Shown piece by piece: positions 50,641 to 58,632 of a stretch of 64,000 nucleotides of DNA. This DNA is from CAIXSC01 sp046349915. GTDB lineage: Bacteria; Planctomycetota; Planctomycetia; Pirellulales; Pirellulaceae. How positions within the stretch are numbered: position 1 is the stretch's first letter; every line of letters starts with the position of its first letter. The translations under genes were made by a program, and so were the position numbers. The stretch lies in NCBI GenBank assembly GCA_046349915.1, contig JAXMBL010000006.1, positions 434,001 through 498,000 of the forward strand, given 5' to 3'. The notes under the pieces were generated by a model, which worked only from the letters and a program-made list of their open reading frames with translations, ran no database searches and was not told where the DNA came from.

Positions 50641-51384
50641 TTACGTAAACCGTTTCCCTGACAGGGCAAGGTTGGCGAGTTGCTTCGTGGCGACGGAATA
50701 ATCGTCCGCCCGAAAAATCGCCGATCCCACCACAAAAAGCTGGCAGCCGGCCGCCGAACAATCTCGGACTGTCGCCGCATTAATGCCGCCATCCATTTCC
50801 AACAACAAGTCCGGCTGGGCCCACTGGCGGACCTGCTTGACCCGCGACAGTGCCGTCGAGTCAAACTTCTGCCCGCCAAAGCCGGCCGGAACACTCATGA
50901 TCAAGACCAAATCACAGAGATCCAGGCATTCCTTGACGCCATGCAACGGGGTGGAAGGATTCACCGCCAGTCCCGCGGCAAGTCCCAAGGAATGAATCTC
51001 CGCCAACGCCGCCCGTGGATCAGGCGTCGCCTCGATATGGATGGTAAGGATATCCGCGCCCGCGTCGCGAAACTGCGATAAGTACCGTTCGGGCCTCTCC
51101 ACCATCAAGTGCACATCGAGAATCCCCTGGGTCAACCGACGCATCGCCTCGACCACCGGCATGCCATAGGTCAGATTGGGAACAAACTGGCCATCCATCA
51201 CGTCGAGATGGAATGCCAATATTCCGGCATCTTCTAGCCGCCGTACTTCTCGCTCTAAGTTGCCAAAATCGCAAAGGAGCAACGAAGGAAGTATTGCCGG
51301 CGTCGCGGCTCGCAGCTGCGTCAGTCTTGCACGTCGAGGCATACAACGAGCGTCACTACCGACGCTCTCCGAGACCCGTTCCAT
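50641..51384 (-). CDS. rpe: Ribulose-phosphate 3-epimerase
   Basis: The 247-residue protein has the TIM-barrel motifs of Rpe: ILPSLLLCDFGNLEREV, FHLDVMDGQFVPNLTYG with the metal-binding His and Asp, LDVHLMVERPERYL, GLAVNPSTPL, LVLIMSVPAGFGGQKF and LEMDGGINAATV. It interconverts ribulose-5-phosphate and xylulose-5-phosphate in the pentose phosphate pathway. AGGATG upstream supports the ATG at 51384, giving a 28-residue N-terminal extension compared with the shortest family members; an ATG at 51342 is an alternative. Confidence 0.95.
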   Translation of the reverse strand: MERVSESVGSDARCMPRRARLTQLRAATPAILPSLLLCDFGNLEREVRRLEDAGILAFHLDVMDGQFVPNLTYGMPVVEAMRRLTQGILDVHLMVERPERYLSQFRDAGADILTIHIEATPDPRAALAEIHSLGLAAGLAVNPSTPLHGVKECLDLCDLVLIMSVPAGFGGQKFDSTALSRVKQVRQWAQPDLLLEMDGGINAATVRDCSAAGCQLFVVGSAIFRADDYSVATKQLANLALSGKRFT

Positions 51385-51559
51385 TCAAGCATCCTATTGT
51401 AACACGCCCGCCTAGGCCCGCGACAGCCTGCTCCCGCCATCCCTGCTTCCCGACCGACCGAACCAGCGGACGCCACAGTTACTCAACGCTCTCCCGCCGC
51501 ATCCACCCGACCTTGGACTACGGACACAAACAACTACCTACAAACAACTTACAAGAACC

Positions 51560-52444
51560 TCAATCCTGACTTTTCGGCAGATCTTCCAGCGTTTCCAGTC
51601 CGAACAATTCCAAAAACCGATCGGTCGTATAGAAAATCGGCTCACGTGGTTTTCGGTCGGGCCGCTCCACTCGCAACAGCCCGCGTCGCACCAATTGCGA
51701 CAGCACGCCGCCACTCGCCGCATTGCGCAGTTTCTCGATTTCTGGTCGAGTCAGCGGTTGATTGTAGGCCACCAGCGCGAGCACATCGATCGCTTGTTGG
51801 GACAGTCGAGCCTCCTTGACTCGACCGTAAAATCGATCTCGGAGAGGCTCCAGTTCCGCTCGCAGTCCCAGTCGATAACCGGCCCCTACCGACTCAATAG
51901 CGTACGGACAGTTTTCCGCCGCATAAACTTCATTCAGCTCTTGCACCAACTCGTCGATCTCTCGTGGACGCACGCCTCGCATCAAGGACGAGACATGCTT
52001 GGCGGTGAGGGGCTCATGCGCGGGATGACCAACGAACAGCATGGCCTCCAAGATGGTCCGCGGCGAAATCTCCACCTCGGCTGCCGCGGGCAGACGAGTG
52101 TCATCTTCTTCGACCGCTGATTCATCGCCAGCGACGGATGCCAGAGCATCCCCAACAACATCTTCGTCCGTGTCGATTTCGCCGTCGTCCGCCAATCCTT
52201 CGAGCCCATCCTCGCCGACGTTTGGCACAGGCGAGTACGGATCGGCGCCATCGGAGAGGAGCGACGCATAGGCCTCGCTCAGCTCCTCAAGCGAGAGTCC
52301 CGCGTCGTCCGAGGGGGTCGCGAAATGCTCCAATCCCAAGTCGGGAACTCTCTCCGAAACCGGGTCAGCGACGATTTCCGGAGGAGCGGGCGGAGACGAC
52401 TTTTCCGCCGGCGCCTTGTTCGATGATTTGGGTTTTCGAGCCAT
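51560..52444 (-). CDS. scpB: Segregation and condensation protein B
   Basis: The 294-residue protein has a 125-residue acidic, Pro/Ser/Glu-rich N-terminal extension. The ScpB winged-helix pair follows: RTILEAMLFVGHPAHEPLTAKHVSSLM, VRPREIDELVQELNEVYAAENCPYAIESVGAGYRL and LSQQAIDVLALVAYNQPLTRPEIEKLRNAASGGVLSQLVRRGLLRVE. ScpB works with SMC and the kleisin ScpA in chromosome compaction. scpA is not adjacent. AAGGAT lies upstream of the ATG. The long acidic extension is unusual for the family. Confidence 0.92.
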   Translation of the reverse strand: MARKPKSSNKAPAEKSSPPAPPEIVADPVSERVPDLGLEHFATPSDDAGLSLEELSEAYASLLSDGADPYSPVPNVGEDGLEGLADDGEIDTDEDVVGDALASVAGDESAVEEDDTRLPAAAEVEISPRTILEAMLFVGHPAHEPLTAKHVSSLMRGVRPREIDELVQELNEVYAAENCPYAIESVGAGYRLGLRAELEPLRDRFYGRVKEARLSQQAIDVLALVAYNQPLTRPEIEKLRNAASGGVLSQLVRRGLLRVERPDRKPREPIFYTTDRFLELFGLETLEDLPKSQD

Positions 52445-52707
52445 CCGAGGGCATCCTTGCCACTCACCCCAAAAGGCGCCAGCACAGGAATTCCCGTTAG
52501 GACGCCCACCGCTTCGCCACCTCGGCTCGCATGAACGCCAGCGAGTCGTGGGGAGAGTTGGAGTTCGCTTTCGAACATCCGACGCCAGATCTTGGTCGCT
52601 GCCGCCAATTAAGGCAAGGCCAATCCGAAGGCTTCGACCATCATCCAGCCTGTTGGGGCGGATATGGAGTGAGGCAGCCGGACGAAAAAACTACCAGCAG
52701 ACCCACA

Positions 52708-52803
52708 TTATCGAACAAAGGCGAAGCTGCGGAAGGCGGGCGAAAGAGGCAGTTTGGCGAGTGATTTGTGACCGCCTTCCGCAGCTTCGTCTTTGTTCGA
52801 TAA
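52708..52803. repeat. Subterminal hairpin of copy B
   Basis: Arms 52708-52739 and 52772-52803 pair like those of copy A. The left arm has GAACAAAG and the right arm CTTTGTTC, whereas copy A has GACCAAAG and CTTTGGTC. Confidence 0.88.
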
Positions 52804-52908
52804 GGCATTGCGCGAGGCCTCTGCAACCTGCCAGAATTGGTTCCAGAATCGACCTTGGCCAAGGAATGGCGAACGCCCAAGATGGCTCCTCGACAAGGAG
52901 GTGTCTGA

Positions 52909-53687
52909 TGTGGCGAGAACTTTTGCAACAAGGCAAAGACGTCATCCAACAGTTCTGCCGTCGGCTGCGAGGCGCGGACCGACGAGCGTTTCAGGCGGAG
53001 GTCGCCACGGAGGTCCGAGGCGCGCCGAGTCGATGTTCGGCTGGTGTCGCCAGGCAGTGCAAAAGCGTTTGATCGAGCAGGAATATCAGGTCGATCTTCT
53101 GCCCCATTTTGCTCGTCGCGGTCGACGGACCTGTGAAGCTCAGTCGCCCACTCTGGCCCGCGTGTCGACCGAATTGCTCGACGAACAATCGCAGGCCGAC
53201 CCCAAGTTTCAGACGAACTTGCTATAGTCGGCATGATCGCTGTCGCTCACGAGTGCCTCTCCAGGCCGCTGATCACGACTTGCGTCCCGCGGCGACACTA
53301 GTTCCGCTGGGAATCCTCGAAGTGGATTCGGGACAGTTGTTCATCAGCTTTGGAATCAGTCGGGAGACGAGTGACTTCATCGCGGATGGCATCGAGCCTT
53401 ACCACAGCAAGTACAATCCGGTGGAACGTTGTTGGAGCTGCCTGGAACGACATTGGAATGGGGCGCTGCTGACCGATATGAACACCGCGCTGCAGTGGGC
53501 GCAGACGATGACTTGGAAGGGCCTTCATCCCATCGTGCAGTGGGTGACCACTACGTACGAACGTGGCAAGCGAATCAGCCGCCAGGCGTTTGCTCCCCTG
53601 GCGCAACGCCTTCAGCGTTCCGAGACGCTCCCGCGCTGGAGAGTCCTGATCGAGCCGCTACGAGCAGGCCCGGCTCCCGCGGAATAG
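52909..53687 (+). pseudogene. Transposase remnant in copy B
   Basis: The same N-terminal start (MWRELLQQGKDVIQQFCRRL) is present, but the 13-base deletion moves it out of frame and it ends at 53072. The C-terminal fragment with SKYNPVERCW and TMTWKGLHPIVQ survives to 53687. It shares both large internal deletions with copy A, so it is inactive. Confidence 0.82.
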
Positions 53688-53906
53688 AGACAGGCAGCTA
53701 CGGCGCCTGCCACCGCTTCACTGCACGGACAAGCGTTGCTAGTTCGCACTGCCGAAGGTCTGCTCGGAACCGACCGCTCCGCGCCACGGTCGGGCCGACG
53801 TCGAGTGGGTCTGCTGGTAGTTTTTTCGTCCGCCTGCCTAAGTCCAGCCTCGCTTGCCCAGGTCGCCGCTGGCATGACGCTCAGACATCACCTCCGAGTA
53901 GACCTT

Positions 53907-53982
53907 CGGTAGTGCGAACGTGGTCGACCGACTTCCGTGTCTGCCGCACGTGAACGCGGCGGACCTGGCGCTGTCCAACTAG
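53907..53982 (+). repeat. TTGGACAG-type repeat, copy c
   Basis: This stretch aligns with the 86-base repeats at 54729 and 57622 (GTGGTCGACCGACTTCCGTGTCTG... ending CCTGGCGCTGTCCAACTAG). It lies between IS copy B and the next gene. Confidence 0.65.
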
Positions 53983-54075
53983 ACTGGCGAATGTCATGAT
54001 GCCGGGGCGTCTCAGGACGCCCGCGGCATGGTATCTTACGACAAACAAACCAAGGCCAGTTCAGGGACACTCCTC

Positions 54076-54564
54076 ATGCGATTTACTTCTCGACAATTTC
54101 GAGCGTCTGGTTTCCTCGTGTTCGGCGTCGCCGTCGCCCTTTACGTTTTGCTGACTGGCGCGGCCGGGGTGGCCGAACAGGCAGACGCGGCGAAGAAGGT
54201 CGACGTCAGGGCGGTTGAGCCAGACATGCACGAGTTCATGGAGTACATGTTCGAGCCAGGCTTCAAGCGATTGAAGCCGCTCATGGCCAGCGAGCCCGCG
54301 GACCGACTCGGCTGGAAGGGAATCAAGGGCGATTCACTGGTCTTGGCGGAAGCGGGGAACTTATTGCTCGCTCGAGTTCCCGATAAGGATGGCGACAAAT
54401 GGACGGAACTCAGCATGGCCGTGCGCGACCAGGGCGGAGCCTTGTACCAAGCGGCCAAGAAACGCGATTTCCCCACCGCTCGTAAACACTACGAAGCCAT
54501 GGTCGTGAAATGCAACGCCTGCCATACGCACTTCGCAGGCGGTGAACACCAACTCGCCCCCTGA
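54076..54564 (+). CDS. Exported cytochrome c'-like monoheme protein
   Basis: The 162-residue protein has an N-terminal signal or anchor (FLVFGVAVALYVLLTGAAGVAEQADA). A helical domain follows with one CXXCH heme site near the C-terminus (KCNACHTHFAGG), preceded by GGALYQAAKKRDFPTARKHYEAMVV. A C-terminal heme site on a four-helix protein is the cytochrome c' (class II) arrangement. It is expected in the periplasm, carrying electrons or binding small gases. The ATG at 54076 is preferred over a codon 48 bases earlier because the signal peptide starts there. No operon partner is adjacent. Confidence 0.72.
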   Translation: MRFTSRQFRASGFLVFGVAVALYVLLTGAAGVAEQADAAKKVDVRAVEPDMHEFMEYMFEPGFKRLKPLMASEPADRLGWKGIKGDSLVLAEAGNLLLARVPDKDGDKWTELSMAVRDQGGALYQAAKKRDFPTARKHYEAMVVKCNACHTHFAGGEHQLAP

Positions 54565-54596
54565 TCGTCCCCGGCCTTAACCACGAAAGTCGATCG

Positions 54597-54757
54597 ACCA
54601 CGAATCGCGCGAATCGGACGAATGGGTGGTCGGAGATGTGTTCGTGGTAAGCAACTGCCCATGATTGCCTGAGCGGGGGAAAATCCGAGTCAAGGCGATG
54701 ACGCCCAGCGGCTTCCCCCCTCCGTCCCTATCCGTGTCATCGGTGTTATCCGTGGTC
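54597..54757. repeat. ACCACGAAT-bounded repeat element, copy 1
   Basis: The element begins ACCACGAATCGCGCGAATCGGACGAATG and ends with ATCCGTGGTC, so its ends are inverted versions of a CCACGAAT/ATTCGTGG-type motif. A related element with the same order of blocks lies at 61000-61169. It overlaps the 86-base repeat at 54729. Confidence 0.6.
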
Positions 54758-54814
54758 GACCGATTTCTGTGTCTGGCATCCGTGATTTCGGCGAACCTGG
54801 CGCTGTCCAACTAA
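54729..54814 (+). repeat. TTGGACAG-type repeat, copy d
   Basis: An 86-base unit ending AACCTGGCGCTGTCCAACTA. Its last bases are the complement of the TAG stop codon of the SH3 protein gene on the minus strand. It aligns along its length with copy e at 57622. Confidence 0.7.
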
Positions 54815-56424
54815 GGCCGAGCGGCTTGGCGGTCGAGATCGACGATTCGATGAGCGGTGAGGTGGGGGGCGTTGAGCGTCTGAGTTTGGCCTTGCTTTCC
54901 ATAGATGCCGACTCGCTTGCGCTCGTAGCGGTGCAAGTTGAGTCCCGGGGCGGGGCTCACGTATTGCAGCACATGCCCGCTGTCATCCATTAAGGCATAA
55001 GGCGGCGCCACTCGCTTGGTTGAGTGAACCGGGAGGAGCCAGCCTGTGCCGTCGAACCGTGGTTCGACGGTCGAGGCGCGGGCGGCGGCTGCAGTACCAG
55101 CGTTCGTCGCAGGCGCGCCCGTGGAGACAAAGCCTAACCCGCTCAGTCCAGAACCGATGGGCAGAGCTGAGGCGAGCCCCGTTGGGGAAGCGGCCGGTTG
55201 AGCGCCAGGGCTCGCGGGCGAATTGGCGACTAGTCCCCGTTCGGCGCGAATATGACGCTGCTGAAGCTCTTCAAACTCCTCGATTTTCTCCAGCATCAAA
55301 CGGGCCTTGCCCCGTTCCAGGGGATTGGCGCCTCGTTCGATCAATGTCTCCGTTCGAGCTCGTAACGGCGCAAGATTCCAAAGATTGGGCTCGCGCGATG
55401 CGAGCATCGAGAGCTGGACGGTGATGTCCTCCAGTTCTCGCTCGGTCGCTGGCGAAGTGGTCGGGGCGGGAGGCAATGGTTCGGAACTAACGAAGGAAGG
55501 GTCAGCGCGGCGAGCTTGACGGGGCGCCGTGCGAGGCGACCACTCGGCGCGGAACTGCGCGGGTTCAATCGAACGAGGCTCGCTGGGGGAGCCGCCGCGC
55601 GGAGATGTCAGATTAGCGAGTTGAACCGAGTCGCCTGCGGGCGAGTCTTCCGTAGTTTCGGCCTGGGAGATGGACGACGTACGGTTCGATCCACTTGGAG
55701 CTTTCTCATTGATAGGCGTGGAGGCCGAGGCAGCGGCGAGCGGGGTGCTTTCACTGTCGCTGCCCACGCCACGTCGGGGAGATCGGCGAGCGATATCGTC
55801 GGCATGCACCCAACGGAACTCGCCCGAGGGAGGAGCCACCTGGTACCAGGTTTCCACCGTTCCCTTGCGATGATCTTCGAGCGCTCGGTGACCGAGAATC
55901 GCCACTCGTTCCCCTCGTTCGAGTTGAACTTGCCACCGATGGTCCTCGACCGTCTCAACTCGGCTGCCAACCCAAGCAACCGCATCGTCACCTACCACGG
56001 TCGCCGACTGGTTATTCGCCGCAACCAACAGTTTGCGAGCGGGCACCCAGCTGAAGCTGCGTTCGGGCGGGCGGACGGCCAGCCAGCCCCCGGGATCTCG
56101 TCGATGCACTTCCAGCGGGGTTCCCTTGGGAAGCAAATCGGTAGCGTAGAACTCTTCCCCAGGACCGCTCAGCACCGCCGTCTCGTCAAACGTCGTAAAA
56201 ACGGTGTAAGGAAAACGGTCTTTGGCGCATGCGAAATGGGAAGAGCCGACGACGGCTGTGAATACCTGGGGCGAAACGATCTGCAACAACTCGATCGGTG
56301 CTCCGAGGACGAACAGGCAAGCGATCAATGGGGCCGCGAAGTATCGAGGCGAATGAAACCGCTGGATATGTCGTCCCTGCCGCTCGGATGAGCGACGTGG
56401 ATTGCTTCCTGATTGGCAGCTCAT
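54811..56424 (-). CDS. Exported protein with bacterial SH3-like repeats
   Basis: The 537-residue protein has a hydrophobic signal or anchor near residues 28-48 (YFAAPLIACLFVLGAPIELL). Two SH3-like units follow: YTVFTTFDETAVLSGPGEEFYATDLLPKGTPLEVHRRDPGGWLAVRPPERSFSWVPARKL and AWVGSRVETVEDHRWQVQLERGERVAILG...WYQVAPPSGEFRWVHADDI. A long Ser/Pro/Ala-rich region and a helical stretch (LEDITVQLSMLASREPNLWNLAPLRARTETLIERG) lead to a C-terminal domain with GWLLPVHSTKRVAPPYALMDDSGHVLQYVSPAPG. It may bind cell-wall or surface polymer. GAGGAAAG precedes the ATG. The architecture is common among planctomycetes but unstudied. Confidence 0.72.
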   Translation of the reverse strand: MSCQSGSNPRRSSERQGRHIQRFHSPRYFAAPLIACLFVLGAPIELLQIVSPQVFTAVVGSSHFACAKDRFPYTVFTTFDETAVLSGPGEEFYATDLLPKGTPLEVHRRDPGGWLAVRPPERSFSWVPARKLLVAANNQSATVVGDDAVAWVGSRVETVEDHRWQVQLERGERVAILGHRALEDHRKGTVETWYQVAPPSGEFRWVHADDIARRSPRRGVGSDSESTPLAAASASTPINEKAPSGSNRTSSISQAETTEDSPAGDSVQLANLTSPRGGSPSEPRSIEPAQFRAEWSPRTAPRQARRADPSFVSSEPLPPAPTTSPATERELEDITVQLSMLASREPNLWNLAPLRARTETLIERGANPLERGKARLMLEKIEEFEELQQRHIRAERGLVANSPASPGAQPAASPTGLASALPIGSGLSGLGFVSTGAPATNAGTAAAARASTVEPRFDGTGWLLPVHSTKRVAPPYALMDDSGHVLQYVSPAPGLNLHRYERKRVGIYGKQGQTQTLNAPHLTAHRIVDLDRQAARP

Positions 56425-56689
56425 GATGCACTTTCCTCGGCCAAGAGGCGCGTCGTTGCTCGGGATTCCGAGCGATACCGCCTGTCAGGTCGGCGAAGTC
56501 GGCGCGGAATCCAACCAGTCGGGGCGTATACCGCGCGAGGAACGAAACCAGCAAGAGCATTTCTGGGAATTCGCAGGCAGCAAGGTAACGGGAAGGTGGC
56601 TGTCCTAGGCGGCCTAACGTGGTAGCTTGATCACGATGTCCGACCGCAAGGTGCAATTGCTGGAACACTCCGTATTGAAGGGACCTCGC

Positions 56690-57625
56690 ATGTTGTGCAA
56701 CATCCGTTTTTCGTCCGGGGCTTTAGCTGCGATGTGGGCGTGCGTCGGCATGTTGTCGCTGACCGGAGCGTCGATTCACTCAGCGATCGCGGCCGAGCCC
56801 GAGGCCGGAAAGCTGCGAATCATCGTCTTTGGGGCTCACCCGGACGACGCCGAATTCAAAGCGGGCGGCACGGCCGCCAAATGGGCTCGCCAAGGGCATG
56901 CGGTGAAACTCGTTTCCGTCACGAATGGCGACATCGGTCATTGGAACATGGCGGGCGGGCCGCTGGCACTGCGTCGCGCCAAGGAGTCGGCCGAGTGTGC
57001 CAAGAAGCTTGGCGTCGCTTCGCAAGTGCTCGACATCCACGATGGCGAGCTTGTTCCCACGCTGGAGTACCGTCGACTGATCACGCGCATCATCCGCGAG
57101 TGGAAAGCGGACATCGTGATCGCTCACCGTCCTTGGGACTACCATCCCGACCATCGGTACGTAGGGGTGCTTGTTCAAGACGCGGCCTTCATGGTCACCG
57201 TACCTTTCATTTGCCCCGACGTTCCACCTCTCAAGAAGAATCCGGTCTTTCTGTACTCAAGCGATGGCTTCCAGAAGCCGTACCCGTTCCAGCCGGATGT
57301 CGTCGTCTCGCTGGACGAAGTCTTTGAGCAAAAGGTCGAGGCTTTGCACGAACTGGAATCGCAGGTCTATGAGGGTGGGGCGAGCGGGAGCGCGGAGTAC
57401 GTGGCGACGGTGCCGCCCGCGAGTAATCCCGAGGCGCGCCGAGCATGGCTCAAGCAGCGTTGGGAAGATCGTCAAGGTCGAGAGGCCCAGAAGTACCGCG
57501 ATGTGTTGCAAAAGTGGTACGGCGAGGAAAAAGGAAAGACCGTGAAGTTCGCGGAGGCCTTCGAGATTTGCGAGTATGGACGACGCCCGACGGCCGAAGA
57601 GATTCGCAAACTGTTCCCGTTCTAG
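56690..57625 (+). CDS. Secreted PIG-L (LmbE-like) deacetylase
   Basis: The 311-residue protein has a signal sequence (ALAAMWACVGMLSLTGASIHSAIAAEP) and the LmbE fold. The zinc motif AHPDDAEF has His50, catalytic Asp52 and Asp53, and the third ligand region HRPWDYHPDHRYVG follows. Family members remove N-acetyl groups from GlcNAc-containing substrates. Export suggests an extracellular or periplasmic glycan substrate, unlike cytosolic mycothiol or bacillithiol enzymes. GAAGGGA 7 bases upstream favours the ATG at 56690. Its TAG stop is the first part of a repeat. Confidence 0.87.
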   Translation: MLCNIRFSSGALAAMWACVGMLSLTGASIHSAIAAEPEAGKLRIIVFGAHPDDAEFKAGGTAAKWARQGHAVKLVSVTNGDIGHWNMAGGPLALRRAKESAECAKKLGVASQVLDIHDGELVPTLEYRRLITRIIREWKADIVIAHRPWDYHPDHRYVGVLVQDAAFMVTVPFICPDVPPLKKNPVFLYSSDGFQKPYPFQPDVVVSLDEVFEQKVEALHELESQVYEGGASGSAEYVATVPPASNPEARRAWLKQRWEDRQGREAQKYRDVLQKWYGEEKGKTVKFAEAFEICEYGRRPTAEEIRKLFPF

Positions 57626-57707
57626 TTGGACAGTGTCAGGTTCGCAGAGTCCACGGGTGTCAGGCACGGAAGTCGGTTGACCACGGATCACACCGAAGAC
57701 ACCGATA
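57622..57707 (-). repeat. TTGGACAG-type repeat, copy e
   Basis: This 86-base unit starts CTAGTTGGACAGTGTCAGG, with the TAG serving as the stop codon of the PIG-L gene. Read on the minus strand it aligns with copies c and d. Confidence 0.7.
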
Positions 57708-58022
57708 AGGAGAGAAGATCGTGCGTCATGTGCTTGCTCGACGTGAAAGCGCGCAGTCTCCATTATGCTGCGCGCGCGACTGTGCAAAAACGCACGCCCG
57801 TGGTTCTTTCTTGGCGCACACTCTTCATGCGGCGGAATTGCCTAAAGTTCTCGTCATCTCCGTATTGACCTTCGCTATCGGACAGAACTACGCTTGGCCT
57901 CACAAGACATCTCGTGCGCTTGGCGCGAGATTCGCGTGGCAATGCCACTCAGCGGTGAAATCGACATCCACTGACATGGTCGAGAGTCGGTAGAATTGTT
58001 TTCTTTGGGGGAGGCAGCAATT
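57708..58022. other. Non-coding stretch before the tetraheme cytochrome gene
   Basis: About 315 bases follow the repeat with no convincing gene on either strand. It contains the ribosome binding site (GGGGGAGG) of the downstream cytochrome gene and probably its promoter, which I cannot place precisely. Confidence 0.4.
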
Positions 58023-58571
58023 ATGCGATCTATGAGTCGTGGTGCTTGGTTGGGCGGGGCCTGTCTGGCGATCGCGGGTTTGGTCCTGGCGATGGGCGTT
58101 GGGTCCGCTTTGTCGCAGCCGCCCGAGGATCCGTCCTTCAAAGCGGAAACTCCACCGCCGGAGGGGCAGAAGTACATCGGTTCGAAGAAATGCTCGTCGT
58201 GCCACTTCGACCAATTCATGACGTGGAAGAAGAGCAAGCATGGTAAGGAAGCTTGGGAGACGCTCCCAGCGAAGTACCGGACCGACGCGGAGTGCATCAA
58301 GTGTCACGCGACGGGAGTCGGGAGGGAGACAGGCTTCACTAGTTTCGAAGAGACGCCGGGATTGGCGGGGGTAAGCTGCGAGGCTTGCCACGGTCCGGGT
58401 AGTGCTCACGCGGACATCTGCAAGCCGTTCGCGAACAAGAAGAAGTTGAGCGACGACGAACTGAAGACTGCTCGCGACTCGATTTGGAAGATCGTGCCGC
58501 ACAATGTTTGCGTGGCGTGCCATATGGAACAGAACCATAAGCAGCACCCCAAGTACGACAAGGCTAAGTAA
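58023..58571 (+). CDS. Exported tetraheme cytochrome c (c554-like)
   Basis: The 182-residue protein has a signal peptide (GAWLGGACLAIAGLVLAMGVGSALSQ) and four heme sites: CSSCH, CIKCH, CEACH and CVACH. The spacing and the segment YIGSKKCSSCHFDQFMTWKKSKHGKEAWETL resemble the cytochrome c554 family, which carries electrons in the periplasm. A GGGGGAGG site 9 bases ahead supports the ATG. It lies 61 bases upstream of the 11-heme/cytochrome b fusion, so the two probably form an electron-transfer module. Confidence 0.85.
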   Translation: MRSMSRGAWLGGACLAIAGLVLAMGVGSALSQPPEDPSFKAETPPPEGQKYIGSKKCSSCHFDQFMTWKKSKHGKEAWETLPAKYRTDAECIKCHATGVGRETGFTSFEETPGLAGVSCEACHGPGSAHADICKPFANKKKLSDDELKTARDSIWKIVPHNVCVACHMEQNHKQHPKYDKAK

Positions 58572-58632
58572 TCCGTCGTTGGGCGGCTGATCGGATTATC
58601 GCATCTACCTTGTTCCTGAAGTTCTCTCGCTC

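Larger units (their letters stand above)
52672..53839 (+). mobile_element. Defective ISAzo13-like element, copy B
   Basis: This is nearly identical to copy A and in the same orientation, with the same terminal repeats (one change near the right end), subterminal hairpin and internal deletions. It lacks the 105-nt palindrome, and it has a 13-base deletion near 53016 that shifts the reading frame of the N-terminal transposase fragment. No target duplication is obvious. It sits between scpB and a cytochrome c'-like gene. As a direct repeat with copy A it brackets rpmI-rplT-pheST, accD, rpe and scpB. Confidence 0.85.
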
